Source: Sordariomycetes sp. S80-01Y
Taxonomy: Eukaryota; Ascomycota; Sordariomycetes
DNA length: 64,000 bases
Direction: 5' to 3'
NCBI GenBank assembly: GCA_037042185.1
Contig: JAXQJY010000024.1
Location: 868,001-932,000, forward strand
Below the pieces are notes generated by a model that was not told the DNA's origin, made no database searches, and saw nothing but the letters and a program-made list of their open reading frames with translations. Position numbers and translations under genes: made by a program. Every line of letters begins with the position of its first letter. The stretch's first letter is position 1. Shown here piece by piece: positions 20,549 to 31,667 of this stretch.

Positions 20549-21577
20549 TCAATCCGACCATCCCTTGTACACGATCCGCGAGCCGTACGTCTGCCCCTTC
20601 TTGACGACCGTCATGCCCCTCCAGTCGGGCACGTTGACGGCGTTGACCCACCGTCCGGGCTCGCAGCAGAAGCCACTCCTGCTGCCGCGCGCGGGCACGT
20701 CGCCCACGGCGTCGACGTCGATGCCGTGGCCCGTGTAGAACTGGAAGGCGGGCTCCGTGCTCGAGACCTCGAGGTGGAGCTTGGTGTCCGGGTGGTAGGC
20801 GTACAGGTTCATCCTCAGGGGCTCGCCGCGCGTGTCGATGGGGATGCTCTTGGGGTCGGTGACGACGGTGAAGCAGTGGTCCACGTCGGGGCCGGCGTCG
20901 GTGCCCGAGAGGACGAAGGGCTTGGTCGTGTCCAGGCCCGGGTAGGGGGCCGGCCCTCCGGTGGGGATGGCGGTGGCGTCGACGGGGAGGTGCTGGTTGG
21001 TGGCGAGGGTGACCTGCGTGCCGGCAAAGGTCTTTGCGTGCGGCGCGCCGGCGAGGTTGAAGTAGGAGTGGTTGGTCAGGTTGATGGCCGTCTCGTCGGC
21101 TCCCTCGGTCAGGGTGGCCTCGTACTCGATGCCCAGGACGACGACGTCCTTGCCGTCCTTCTTCTGCGTGCCGGTCGTGTAGATGATCTTGCCCTCGACC
21201 GTGCCCGGGAAGCCCTCCTCGCCGTCCCTGTCGGTGAGGGTGAACTCGACGCTCTCGCCGCCCTCAAGCCCGTCGACGCCGGGGATCTGTCGCGTACCGA
21301 CAGGCTTGGGCCCGTTCCAGACGCGCTTGCCCCATCCCGCCTTGCCGCCGTGCAGGGAGTTGCCGCGGTCGTTGTTGACGAGGGGCCAGTCCTTGCCGTT
21401 GAGCGAGAGCAGCTTGGCCGAGGAGACGCGGTTGGCGACGCGGCCGACGGTCTCGCCAAAGTAGGGCTTGTTGTGGGTGGTGTACTGCTCCTGGGTGTCG
21501 AAGCCCTGGACGATGTTGGTGCCGTTGATGACGAAGGTCTGGATGTTCCCGCCGAGGGGAAGGAAGGAGAAGGCCAT
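20549..21577 (-). CDS. Aldose 1-epimerase (mutarotase), 342 aa, single exon
   Basis: Interconverts alpha and beta anomers of glucose or galactose; usually cytosolic in fungi. The fold signature is complete: GETVGRVANRV near residue 40, NNDRGNSLHGG with the substrate His near 76, the catalytic acid His in NLTNHSYFNLAG, DVDHCF, and the catalytic base Glu in CCEPGRWVNAVN near 300. No signal peptide is seen. ATG 21577 is used because the sequence upstream is not family-like. A TTTATAAG element about 120 nt upstream (around 21694..21703) is a likely TATA box, preceded by repeated GGGGCAGA units. Confidence 0.93.
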   Translation of the reverse strand: MAFSFLPLGGNIQTFVINGTNIVQGFDTQEQYTTHNKPYFGETVGRVANRVSSAKLLSLNGKDWPLVNNDRGNSLHGGKAGWGKRVWNGPKPVGTRQIPGVDGLEGGESVEFTLTDRDGEEGFPGTVEGKIIYTTGTQKKDGKDVVVLGIEYEATLTEGADETAINLTNHSYFNLAGAPHAKTFAGTQVTLATNQHLPVDATAIPTGGPAPYPGLDTTKPFVLSGTDAGPDVDHCFTVVTDPKSIPIDTRGEPLRMNLYAYHPDTKLHLEVSSTEPAFQFYTGHGIDVDAVGDVPARGSRSGFCCEPGRWVNAVNVPDWRGMTVVKKGQTYGSRIVYKGWSD

Positions 21578-22401
21578 TCTGACTAGGATGCGCTCCGAAC
21601 AAGCACCGTTGGGCAAGATGTTAAAAAGGGTGTCTACGAAAAGTGTAGCTCTGTATAGCTGCTCAGTGAGGGGCAGAGGGGCAGAGGGGCTCGTCTTATA
21701 AAGTGGTGGAATAATGGCCCGACTCCCGAACGCGTGGGAGCCCACAGATGCTGCTCCGGTGGGGGGTTGAGCTGCACTTCAGGCTATAGGCGAGCCACTC
21801 CCCGGGTCGGCCACCTAATGATTTCTGCGCACTATCGCGATTCGCGTCGCCCGTCGCCCGTCGCCCTGTTTCACGGGGTCTGCGCTGCAGGTGTATGACG
21901 ATGCGGGGCATCGGCGGGGTCTTCGGTGAGGAGAAGCCCCCATGCGCGCCAGTCGGGGCGACACTCCGCGATGGGTAAATGGAACGGTGCGATATTTTCT
22001 GGATTCAAGGGCAGACTTGGGTCTTACTAGTTATTTCGTTTCCCGCTCGCTAGTTGACGGTGTAATCTCAAGCACATGGTATGAACTGTTGGGATTCGTC
22101 CCTGGTCCTGACATCGCAACTTATGGGCCATCGACCGACCAATGTTCCATCGATTGCTCGTACTTATCAAAGCGCATACCACTCTGACGTCTCATTTTTA
22201 ATTTTCTCTTAGTATTTGCTAGGGGCCAAATCTAATGACGTTCCATCTATGTCTATAGTACTCTCGCAGCTCCCATGTCTATGTGAATGCGGTGGTGAAG
22301 CCTCACCTGCCCGCATCACGATCACCAGCACTCAGAAGTTTGTCGCACGGACGTCCACTTCCCAATGTGGCCCTGGCGCGATGTGACCGTTACTGCGATG
22401 C
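21578..22401. other. Gene-free stretch upstream of aldose epimerase
   Basis: 824 nt. It includes the epimerase promoter (TTTATAAG around 21694..21703 on the minus strand, with tandem GGGGCAGA units just upstream) and the 3' flank of the reductase gene. No other gene seen. Confidence 0.55.
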
Positions 22402-23387
22402 TTATGAGTTCTTCCCGAAATACATCTTCAAACCGTCCCGAATCTGCAGGGTCTTCAACTCCGGGAACAAGTCGTTGACCACCGTCCCCTCCTTGTCCAA
22501 GGGCAGGTCCATTCCCCCGTTAATGATCTGCAGCCCCAGACCGCTCATTATCTGCTTAAAAGGCATTCCGTTCGCCTCGGTTAACTTCTGCATCGACGGT
22601 ATGGCCTTCACCTCGCCCTTCTCCATGTCCTCCTTGGAGTTGTACAGCCTCTCGAACTTGACGCCCTTGACCTCCTCCGCCGCGTCCACGAACTGGTTGT
22701 AGGTGAGCCGGTTGCCGACGAGGAAGTACCGCGTGTCCCACTTCGGCAGGTCGAGAAGCTTCATGAGGAACGGAGCGATGTCGTTGCAGTGGGTCGTGAC
22801 GATGTAGTTGTTGCCGTCGCCGGGCAGAGACGCCACGTTGTTGTCCAGGTCAATATACGAGAACTGCATCTCCGGCATCACAGAAGGCACACGCGGGGAC
22901 AAGGCGTAGTCGAGGAACATGGCGTTCGAGAAGAGCGTGTACTCCAGCCGAGACGCGGCCAGGCGATCGATGGCATCGAACTTCCACTGGTAGGTTGGCA
23001 TAACCTTGATGTGGCTCGACATTGTTAGCTCACTGCTCGGTGATTTGGTTCCAGAGTCTCTCACTCTCTAGTGTAGCGCGCGCCGAACTCGCTGGGAACG
23101 AAGCGCTGGACCGTCTTGGACGCAACAGCAGCGTCGATTAGGTTGAGCTGTGCCTTGCCTTGCTCATCGCCGGCGATGGAGACGGTGCTGATCACAGTGT
23201 GGATTTGGTGCTCGTCCAGCACCTTGGCCATCTGCTCGATATTGGAGTAGTCCACGGCAACGGTGCGGCCATCATCCTTGGCCGTGCGGCTCAGGACGAT
23301 GTAGTCGTACCCTTCATGTTCGAGGAGGTAGTTGTGGATGGCCTTGCCGACGGTTTTGCCGGCCCCCGCGAGAGCAAACTTAACCAT
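22402..23387 (-). CDS. NmrA-like / isoflavone-reductase-like NAD(P)-dependent reductase, 311 aa, one intron
   Basis: Atypical short-chain dehydrogenase with an N-terminal Rossmann fold. Exon 1 is 23387..23065 and exon 2 is 23014..22402; the 50-nt intron (GTGAGA...GCTAACAATGTCGAG) gives ARYTRD|HIKVMPTY. The dinucleotide-binding loop reads ALAGAGKTVGKAI, followed by YIVLSR at the end of beta-2 and VISTVSIAG. The conserved FVPSEFGARY and the lysine of YQWKFDAIDRL match the catalytic region of the phenylcoumaran/isoflavone reductase group. The C-terminal part binds substrate and is variable, so the substrate is unknown. Not part of an obvious cluster. Confidence 0.86.
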
Positions 23388-25179
23388 TATGATAATGAGG
23401 ACGAAGAAAACGGAATAGAGCTGATGAATGACAGGAATTCAATTCTGAGAGAGGTCAACGACGAAATTTGTAGGCAATACATGCCCTTTTGTATGTAATT
23501 CGGTCCTTGAACTGTCAGTGCACCCGATGTTCGTCCGTATACCGGGTCGTCGTATGGCGGAGTCCGCAAGTCCGCACCCGCCCCTAGTGACGACAAACAG
23601 CTGATCTACTACAATCCAGATTTACGAGGACTGCATAATGTAGCGATCTACGTGCCGGCGTATTCCCGTGGAGGGCCGTAGAGGACGAAGTTGCGAGAGC
23701 CGACGAATCGGACGCTTGCGACCCCAACTGAAGCTGGTGGAGCCTCACGGGACCTAGGCCACGTTCTGCAATTTTACGGCCCTTGCACCGGCGAGTGGCA
23801 GGACTCTTGATTCAGGAGCATGAAAAGGCATAGGTAAGCGGCCATTTATGACGCCAAAGCATCGGCTTCGGTGCGTCTGCGGGCTCCGAACATCTTGAGC
23901 GCGGCGCTAGGGCGCCGCTGAGTAGCCCAACGAGAACGGCTCTGGCTGTCGCTTCCAGAAGAACGCGGTGGAAGCATTGACGAAGGCGTAGCTCTTTGGT
24001 TCAAAAAATGTACATCAACTCATTCGGCCGATCTGTAGCATGTCCCGATGAGCTACAGACTTCAATCACGGAAGTAGCTTATCGATACTGGCGTGCCTCC
24101 ACGTCCAAATCTGGAGGAACACGAAATTTCCTGAAGCAGTAGAAAAGGTATCTCATATTCCCATACTTCCGGCATGTGGTTCTAACGAGTCACTGTTGCT
24201 CAAAGAACAGCTGCTTTACGCCTTTCCTGTTGTTCGTGTTGGGCATTCACTACCACATATTTGGTAGTCAGAGCTGCATGGTCTATTTTCTATGTGCTCC
24301 ATTCTTGATAGAAGTCTGAAAAGGCCGATCGATTTCTCAATAATCACGTTTGACAATGCAATCTCCTGGTGTGCGGACATATAAGCCCCGGAAAAGCTAC
24401 TGTATCAGACCACTATTCGTAAGCTTCTCAGGCGATAGAGAAAAGTGATTTTGCACACTGGTTTGGATTGGGAGCCGAATTATGTCGACGGTGCCGGGTC
24501 TGGCATCCTGACGTTAGCGATCAACGGGCATGAATTACCTATGAGAGCTTGCGGGAAAATGACTTGACAGCTGCAACCGCGAGCCTTACACGCGTCACCC
24601 CATTTTTGGCCAGGTGACCAGAGAAGCACATCATGCAACCAGCCACAGTTGATAAGGCTGACCTGTAGGCGCACCGAACCGTGGACGGATGGCCTCCCTT
24701 CGCTGGAAGCCACACCAACCTACGAGCAATGCAGGAGAAAAGAAAAGGAACTGCGCTTATCGAGGAGATTCTATACTTGACAATTTCTGTGCAACTTGTA
24801 ATGCTTTTACCACAACAGAGACCAGCCTTCTATCGCGGCGCTGGCACCGCGTGTGGCGATTGTAATTGGGCAGAGTTGGCGGCTAGCCCTCCTTCCCACC
24901 CCCGGCTTTTAAGATGCATGTTGGTGGTGGCTGCGCAGAGCAGCGTGCAGTGGTCAGATTCTTGCTCCCAGCCTGATCTCAATTCTTCCTCCTTCATCAT
25001 CTTACCTACGTACTGCAAGGCCCCAGACAAACTGAAACGTCCAGCCTTTGAGCCAGCAATGGTCACGTCGATTGGGACGACCTGTGTGCACCCCACTGCC
25101 AACCCATCTATCACACGATCAGGCTGCGGAGAGGTCTCGAATGTCGCCTTGCGCCTAGTGCCCGAGCCCACCAGCAGAC
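23388..25179. other. Gene-free stretch between the reductase and the NLR gene
   Basis: About 1.8 kb with neither a domain-like frame nor recognisable repeats. It is more AT-rich in its centre than neighbouring genes. The last 250 nt are the likely NLR promoter; pyrimidine-rich CCTTCCCACCCC near 24890 is the most distinctive part. Confidence 0.5.
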
Positions 25180-28100
25180 ATGGACCTCGGGACAACGTCT
25201 GACGCCGACAGCGACGTCTCTCATCGTCCTTCAAAGCGGAAGAAGACCGAAAACGGAAGCGTGAAGAGGGTCTTGGCCCACGATCGCTATAATGTAGCCT
25301 GGATCTGTGCGCTGCATGTTGAGATGGCTGCAGCTATGGCCATGTTGGATGAGATCCATGGCGAGCTACCGAGACGCGGGAACGACAACAACGCCTACGT
25401 GCTAGGGAGCATTGGAAACCACAACATCGTCGTCGCATGTTTGCCACTGGCCCAATACGGAAATACCAACTCTGCACATGTGGTGACGAGCCTCATGCAC
25501 ACATTCACCTCCATCCGTCGAGGCTTGATGGTCGGAATTGGCGGCGGAGCTCCCCTTGAAGTAGACGTCCGCTTAGGGGATGTCGTTGTTGGCACGAGAG
25601 TCATGCAGTCCGATTTTGGCAAGATTGTAGCCGGTGGAGAAGTACAGCGGACATCAGTCCCCAAGCTGCCAGACTATTCCCTCCGTACTGCCGTCACCAA
25701 CCTGCGAGCCGTGCACGAGCTCCAGTCTAGTCGGATCCCGGCTATTCTCCAAGAGAGACTTGCCGGGAACGAGGAATATGGTCGTCCTAGCACGCCTGAC
25801 CGTCTGTTTCACTCGAGCTATCCGCACCAAGCGCCGGTGCTGGACTGCTCAGATTGCGACCCCCTGCATCTGATAGAGCGGAAAACGAGAAGATCCCGGG
25901 ATCCGATGATTCATTATGGCGCCATTGCCTCGGGGAACCAAGTCGTCAAGGATGCTTTGACGCGCGATAGGATCGCCCGGGAACTAGACGCCGTGTGTTT
26001 CGAGATGGAGGCTGCGGGACTAATGGATGTTCTGCCATGCCTTTCGATTAGAGGCATTTGCGACTATGCAGATTCTCACAAAGCCAAAGAATGGCAAAGG
26101 TATGCGGCAGCAGTAGCCGCCGCCTACGCCAGGGAGTTTTTGGAGAAGCTCGCCGCCCAAGACAACTCAACGAGAAACATCCTTGACTCTGATGTGCTCG
26201 TTACTCGCACCTCTAGTAATTCAAACAACGATCTGATTCGCGCCAACCCTGCAACGCAGGATGGCCAAATCAATCGTCGAGAGCAACTGTTGAATTCCTT
26301 GAAATTCGACCAAATCGACTCGCGCAAGACTGATATCAAAGCTGCGTATTCGAAGACATGCCAATGGTTTCTGAAACATCCCGACTACCTCGAGTGGCTT
26401 GACCTCGAGAAGCAAGCACATCACCACGGATTCTTGTGGATCAGAGGCAAGCCGGGGGCCGGTAAATCCATCATTATGAAGTTCATATACAGGAGATTGA
26501 AAAACAAGGATCGGTCAAATCGCGTTCTCACGTCATCCTTCTTCTTCAATGCAAGAGGCGACTGCCTTGAGAAGTCGGTCTCCGGGATGTACCGGTCGTT
26601 GTTGTTGCAGCTTTTGGAGGGGTTCCCCGACCTTCAACAGGTCTTGGATGACCCTGAGCTGGTACCTCGAAATCAGGCAGGGTGTCCATCCGTGAACGTA
26701 CTCAAAGAACTGTTTCGGAGCGCAGTGCTGCTTCTTAGAGATCGCTCCTTCACTTGCTTTGTCGACGCGCTTGATGAGTGCGACGAGCAGCAGGCGAAGG
26801 ACATGGTCGAGTTCTTCGAAGAGATAGCAGAATTGTGCACAGAGCAAAAGCTTCGGTTGCGGATTTGCTTCTCAAGTCGCCACTACCCTTACATCGATAT
26901 CCAGTACGGGATTCGGCAAATTTTGGAAGACCAGCCTGGCCACGCTGAGGACTTGAGCTGTTACATCGAAAAACACCTGAAGATTCGGCATCCTCCACTG
27001 CTCCAGGAGCTCAGACTAGGGGTGCTTGAAAAGGCCAAAGGTGTTTTCCTCTGGGTTGCCCTGGTGGTGGATGTTCTCAACAAGGAAAACAACCGCGGTC
27101 GACTGGCTCTACGAAAGCGACTTAAAGAGGTGCCGAGCGGGCTAAGCGAGCTTTTCAAGAATATCTTGACGCGCGATCAGGAGAATATGGGAGAGCTACT
27201 TCTATCCATTTTGTGGATCCTCTTTGCACAACGACCTCTAAAGCCACAGGAATACTACCATGCTCTGTGGTTCGGCCTGTCCCTGGATGAAGAGGATCTG
27301 AATGATATCGAAGCACCAGAGGTCGGCATGTCGGATGCGAAGGATTGCTTCCACAAGTGCGTGGTCAGCTCCTCGAAGGGGCTTGCTGAAATCACTAAAG
27401 CCAAGCAACCAACAGTGCAGTTCATACACGAGTCTGTGCGCGATTTCCTCATCAGGGACAAAGGCATTCTAGCGCTGTGGCCAGAGCTCGGAGCCGACTG
27501 GGAGAGCCGCAGCCATGAAACACTCAAATCCTTATGCCATGCGTACATCCAACTTCGACAAGTTCAGAAGTTGGTCACTGTTCAACAACCGGACGAGACA
27601 TCGCGCCTCCAGGGCTATCTCGGGTCGAAATATGCATCACAGCTGGAACAGAAATACCCTTTCACAGAGTACGCCGTTGAGTCTGTGCTCTACCATGCGG
27701 ATTCTGCCGCCGAAGCGATTGTCCAGGAAAACTTTCTCGCTCAGTTTTCCGTCCCTGCTTGGACGCGCATATACAACATCTATGAGAAACATACAGTTCG
27801 CAAGTATGGAGAGCTGGATGACATACTCTACGTGCTCGCAGACAGAGGACTCACTAGACTTATCCAGGCGAGGCTCAGAACAAACCCCAGCACTGAAGTC
27901 CGAGGAAGCAGATACGAACATCCTCTCAAGGCTGCAATGGCCCAAGGTCACAAGGAGAGCGTTGTGGTCCTTTTGGGGTTGACTTCGCGGGTTCATAACG
28001 GAGTTGACATTACGGAAAGCCTGAAATCCGATATAGACTCATGTCGGAAAAATCAAACACCTCTTTCTTGGGCTTGCGAGCATGGCCATCTTGGGATAGC

Positions 28101-28911
28101 CAAGATTCTGGTCGGAAAGGGAGCTTCGACACAAGAGGTGGATTTGTTTCGAACTGTGAAGAATGGCCATTCTGAAGTTGTCGAGTGGCTGATTAATAAC
28201 GGGAGGGACGTCGAGGCTACGAACAGAAAAAACGAAACGCTGTTAGTAATTGCCGTTTCTAACGGAAGAGACACCTTGACGCAGATGCTGCTCGATCAAG
28301 GGGCTAATATCGAGTCGAGGGATAATATCGGCCGGACGCCGCTATCGTGGGCTTCAACGACTAGCAATTCCTCCGTGGTACAGCTCCTACTCAATCAAGG
28401 GGCTAATATCGAGTCGAGGGATATCATCGGCCGGACGCCGCTATATTGGGCTTTAAAATATAGTAACTCCTCCGTGTTACAGCTCCTGCTCGATCAAGGG
28501 GCTAATATCGAGTCGAGGGATAATAACGGCCAGACGCCGCTATCGTGGGCTTCAGATGATAGCAGTTCCTCCATGGTACAGCTCCTACTTAATCAAGGGG
28601 CTAATATCGAGTCGAGGGATAATATCGGCCGGACGCCGCTATCGTGGGCTTTAGATAATAGCAGTTCCTCCGTGGTACAGCTCCTACTTAATCAAGGGGC
28701 TAATGTCGAGTCGAGGGATAATATCGGCCGGACGCCGCTATCGTGGGCTTCAAGGACTAGAAATTCTTCCGCGGTACAGCTCCTACTCAATCAAGGGGCT
28801 AATGTCGAGTCGAGGGATAATAACGGCCAGACGCCGCTATCATGGGCTTGGATAAACGAGGACTACACCGTATCGCAGCTTTTGCGCGAGAAGGGGGCGG
28901 CTGTTGCGTGA
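25180..28911 (+). CDS. PNP-NACHT-ankyrin NOD-like receptor (fungal NLR), 1243 aa, single exon
   Basis: Three-part fungal NLR. Residues about 33-325 form a nucleoside-phosphorylase-like sensor/effector domain (RYNVAWICALHVEMAAAMAM, VGIGGGAP, RLGDVVVGT, AVCFEMEAAGLMD). Residues about 370-700 form a NACHT NTPase with Walker A GKPGAGKS at about 424-431 and Walker B FVDALDECDE near 527; a helical region follows. The C-terminal third is ankyrin repeats ending in six nearly identical 33-residue units. Fungal NLRs of this plan are thought to trigger heterokaryon-incompatibility or immune-like cell death after recognition by the repeat domain (family knowledge). The PNP-like domain may bind or cleave a nucleoside or nucleotide. 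All key NTPase motifs look intact and the frame is uninterrupted, so the gene appears functional. Confidence 0.94.
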   Translation: MDLGTTSDADSDVSHRPSKRKKTENGSVKRVLAHDRYNVAWICALHVEMAAAMAMLDEIHGELPRRGNDNNAYVLGSIGNHNIVVACLPLAQYGNTNSAHVVTSLMHTFTSIRRGLMVGIGGGAPLEVDVRLGDVVVGTRVMQSDFGKIVAGGEVQRTSVPKLPDYSLRTAVTNLRAVHELQSSRIPAILQERLAGNEEYGRPSTPDRLFHSSYPHQAPVLDCSDCDPLHLIERKTRRSRDPMIHYGAIASGNQVVKDALTRDRIARELDAVCFEMEAAGLMDVLPCLSIRGICDYADSHKAKEWQRYAAAVAAAYAREFLEKLAAQDNSTRNILDSDVLVTRTSSNSNNDLIRANPATQDGQINRREQLLNSLKFDQIDSRKTDIKAAYSKTCQWFLKHPDYLEWLDLEKQAHHHGFLWIRGKPGAGKSIIMKFIYRRLKNKDRSNRVLTSSFFFNARGDCLEKSVSGMYRSLLLQLLEGFPDLQQVLDDPELVPRNQAGCPSVNVLKELFRSAVLLLRDRSFTCFVDALDECDEQQAKDMVEFFEEIAELCTEQKLRLRICFSSRHYPYIDIQYGIRQILEDQPGHAEDLSCYIEKHLKIRHPPLLQELRLGVLEKAKGVFLWVALVVDVLNKENNRGRLALRKRLKEVPSGLSELFKNILTRDQENMGELLLSILWILFAQRPLKPQEYYHALWFGLSLDEEDLNDIEAPEVGMSDAKDCFHKCVVSSSKGLAEITKAKQPTVQFIHESVRDFLIRDKGILALWPELGADWESRSHETLKSLCHAYIQLRQVQKLVTVQQPDETSRLQGYLGSKYASQLEQKYPFTEYAVESVLYHADSAAEAIVQENFLAQFSVPAWTRIYNIYEKHTVRKYGELDDILYVLADRGLTRLIQARLRTNPSTEVRGSRYEHPLKAAMAQGHKESVVVLLGLTSRVHNGVDITESLKSDIDSCRKNQTPLSWACEHGHLGIAKILVGKGASTQEVDLFRTVKNGHSEVVEWLINNGRDVEATNRKNETLLVIAVSNGRDTLTQMLLDQGANIESRDNIGRTPLSWASTTSNSSVVQLLLNQGANIESRDIIGRTPLYWALKYSNSSVLQLLLDQGANIESRDNNGQTPLSWASDDSSSSMVQLLLNQGANIESRDNIGRTPLSWALDNSSSSVVQLLLNQGANVESRDNIGRTPLSWASRTRNSSAVQLLLNQGANVESRDNNGQTPLSWAWINEDYTVSQLLREKGAAVA
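28321..28911 (+). repeat. Tandem 99-bp ankyrin-encoding repeats, five full units plus a diverged last unit
   Basis: Units begin at 28321, 28420, 28519, 28618, 28717 and 28816, each encoding D(N/I)(I/N)G(R/Q)TPLxWA...QLLLxQGAN(I/V)ESR. Stretches such as CAAGGGGCTAAT and GAGTCGAGGGAT are unchanged between units. Most differences cluster in about 10 codons after TPLSWA. This is the pattern of recent duplication with variation at the exposed loop positions. Confidence 0.95.
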
Positions 28912-30776
28912 ACATATATCAATGACCAAGTGGCGGTATTACAGCGGTCGAAATGAATTTACATAGCCTATAAGAGCATTATGTACACCAAGGATTCTCG
29001 GCCAGCGTTGAAGCATCTTGAGAGGCTAGCGGTCGCATGGTTTTGTAACTCCTCATTTTGGTCACTTTAACCGAAAAAACCGCAGTGAATCTCCTATTAG
29101 ACGGCGATTGACATTCTCACTCTAATCTTCATTGCCAACTCGATGTTCAGTCCATTGCAGATGAGCTCGTGAATCACCTGTGTCCGAACAGAGTGAAGTC
29201 AGTGATAAGGTGTCGTAGACTTTTCGTCAGGCTGGTAAGGGAACAAGATTATTCTTTGCTATTGTTTTGAGGGCATCAATGGCACTGCCAACTACGATAC
29301 TGGAAAGTAACTTGCTAACCACGAGACATTATTGCACCATGCGCTGCCCCAAAGGGTGTCCATGCATACGGAGGTGAAGGACACGAGCTTCCAATCCACG
29401 AGCTACGTGAGAGGCGATGATGTGATGTAGGCCATCACACAGAGCGCTATAGAGCTCATAGTCACTGCTATCCCACGCAGTGTAGGTCATGGGCCCCTAG
29501 AAGTATAACTGCAGTCGCAACAACGCCAGGCGGTGGCTGACAGAGTGAATCATAGTGAAGTTGTAGGAAGAAGCCTATGAGAGCGAATGGAGACACCTCT
29601 CGCGTTCCGGGCTAAATGATATATAAAAAGAGACGTCCCAAGATTTGAGAAACAGCTTCAAATACATAGAAATGTGATGTCAGATAAGACAATGAGCTGG
29701 TCAATGTTCGGTAGCAGGTGCTGCAATCTGAGTTAATGCCGCCGCTAGCCACCGCAGGGAAGACAGTATGTCTTGCGACTAAATGATGCAGATTAATCGA
29801 GGATGTATCTCTCATCTTTTGTCTTCACTTCGTCTCTCAACCCTCCCCCCGGTGTCTTTTTTTCCTTTTTTTAAGACTTTATATTTTTTGTCCCTCTGCT
29901 GTGAGCGAGCTTGTCTCCCATTTAAGCAGGCAACAGAAATGAATTGAAGCTGATTTGTTGCTGAAAGTTGCTGAAGTTTAAAGACACAAGACTTGCACGT
30001 AGGCTTCGCTAATGGTACAATTGGATTGGACATATTGTCAGTCCCAACAATGTTGATATGAAAATATGTCTCGAGCCTGCACAGATTCGCTCGAGCGGGT
30101 TGTTTTGGCCTTATTGGCGAATGTCATCTTACCTACGTGTTCAATGTCGCCCACAAATGCTGTCAGTTATGAGAAGCACGAGAATAGCGCCACTTAGGCT
30201 CGTCAACCATGACGACGGAAGCTTAAAGAATCAGGTTCATGGTGTCCAGGACGCACTTGGAGCTTCGCGCGTGCAATTTTCTGCGAAAGGTTATCCCCAG
30301 ATTTCTTCTATAAGATTCTGGTCGATACGCCATCAACAAATTACACCAATGGCCCTACGAAGTCCGAAAGAATGGCTGAAACGATCACCCGATTCATAAG
30401 CATCATGACAATGCGTGTCTTTAGCTATGTTACTGTCGACGTGTAATATTGTTCTAGCTCCTGTCACATCATCGCTATTTGCAACTACCTAGAAATACTG
30501 AATGTGTTGTTAGTGTGATGCATCGCGGTTTGAGATGCTGTGACGTGAGTATAAGTCGACGCTACAACTTGCCCACGCTCACAGCCATGCGTCTCACACG
30601 AACAATCGCACCTGCCCAGCGTCCCCCAAACAGCGACCTCAACACATCACCCTCGATCAACGCAAACTTCATCGGAACATCATCACTCCATTGCCTTTAC
30701 GCAATTTCCATCACCATCTGCTTGCCTTGCACGCCGCGTCCCACTCTCCACTGAACGCTCACTGACCCGGCTCACG
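28912..30776. other. Gene-free stretch between the NLR gene and the next gene
   Basis: About 1.9 kb, AT-richer than the genes. It has homopolymer runs near 29868 (T-rich, CTTTTTTTAAG-like) and short unsupported frames. No repeats, tRNA or transposon parts were recognised. The last 200 nt are C-rich and probably the leader of the downstream gene. Confidence 0.5.
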
Positions 30777-31667
30777 ATGGCCGATCCCACGGCAACACCC
30801 GCCACCACACCAAAACGCAAGCGCGGCGACAAACCGCTTGTTCCACCAATTCAATTCTCCTTCAGTCCCTCGCAGACCCCTGAAGACGGCAGCAACAGTC
30901 CCAGGTCGAAAGTTGCGCACCGATTTCGTGGGCTCGGTATCACGGGCGGGGGCGGGGTAGAGGCAGACAATGGAGGCTCAAACTCAGAATCCGAGACGCG
31001 TGGCAAGCGACAGCGACCGGATGAGGAGATGAAGGATGCTGCGACACCGACATCAGGGGAGAGACCTGGCGAGGCGACGCAGGCGGCGGTTGCAGCGGAC
31101 GCTGATGAAAAGGCTGTGCCTCAGCCCGAGATTGGCGAGGAGGTGCAGCCAGGCGGTCTACAATTACCAGAAGGGAGCATACGACGAGTTTATCCATCTA
31201 TCAATCGCCTGTCTGAGTCCAAGTCCCGGATGAAGAAGAAAAAAAGATCAGGCACCCCGCCGCCCCGGCGTAGGAAGAAGGCCTCTGGGTCAAAGGACGG
31301 CGACGAGGACGAAGAGATGGAAATCGTCGAGCCCGTCCGCGCAGCACTCACCTGGCGTGAGGACGAAATCACCATCTATGACCCCGAAGACCCCGAGGAC
31401 GACGGTGAAGGAATCAATGGAGTCGGGTTCAAGCCAACACACGCCCTGAATCAGGCACGCATCATGAAGCGCAAGCAGCAGATGGCGGAGTACCGTAAGA
31501 GGGAGGAAATTGAAGCTCGCGCGAAGAGGAGCCAGCGCCGCAGGAAGGAGGAACGTAAGGCAAATGCATCGTTCGAAACTCCAGGGCGAAAGGTGCAATT
31601 CAACGAGGAGCAGAATGTGTCGTATGACTCGAGTCCAGCGGCCCCAGAGGCTCAGGAGGCGTCATGA
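30777..31667 (+). CDS. Conserved-looking nuclear protein of unknown function, 296 aa, single exon
   Basis: I cannot name the family. The N-terminus is basic then low complexity (TPKRKRGDKP, FRGLGITGGGG), with a bipartite-like basic stretch in the middle (RMKKKKRSGTPPPRRRKK, about residues 150-170). The best-ordered block is at about 190-265: LTWREDEITIYDPEDPEDDG, NGVGFKPT, then a long charged helix IMKRKQQMAEYRKREEIEA. I recall this block from uncharacterised proteins of other filamentous fungi, but that needs a search. Composition and basic clusters suggest a nuclear location. ATG 30777 follows CTCACG and opens the frame. Confidence 0.75.
   Translation: MADPTATPATTPKRKRGDKPLVPPIQFSFSPSQTPEDGSNSPRSKVAHRFRGLGITGGGGVEADNGGSNSESETRGKRQRPDEEMKDAATPTSGERPGEATQAAVAADADEKAVPQPEIGEEVQPGGLQLPEGSIRRVYPSINRLSESKSRMKKKKRSGTPPPRRRKKASGSKDGDEDEEMEIVEPVRAALTWREDEITIYDPEDPEDDGEGINGVGFKPTHALNQARIMKRKQQMAEYRKREEIEARAKRSQRRRKEERKANASFETPGRKVQFNEEQNVSYDSSPAAPEAQEAS

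Noticed and set aside
20726-21586. 286-codon plus-strand frame over the aldose epimerase gene
   Set aside because: It is the mirror of a GC-rich third-position gene; the epimerase on the minus strand has all catalytic residues.
24681-25202. 173-codon plus-strand frame just upstream of the NLR gene
   Set aside because: Cys/Pro/Ser-rich without pattern and overlaps the NLR start; likely chance.
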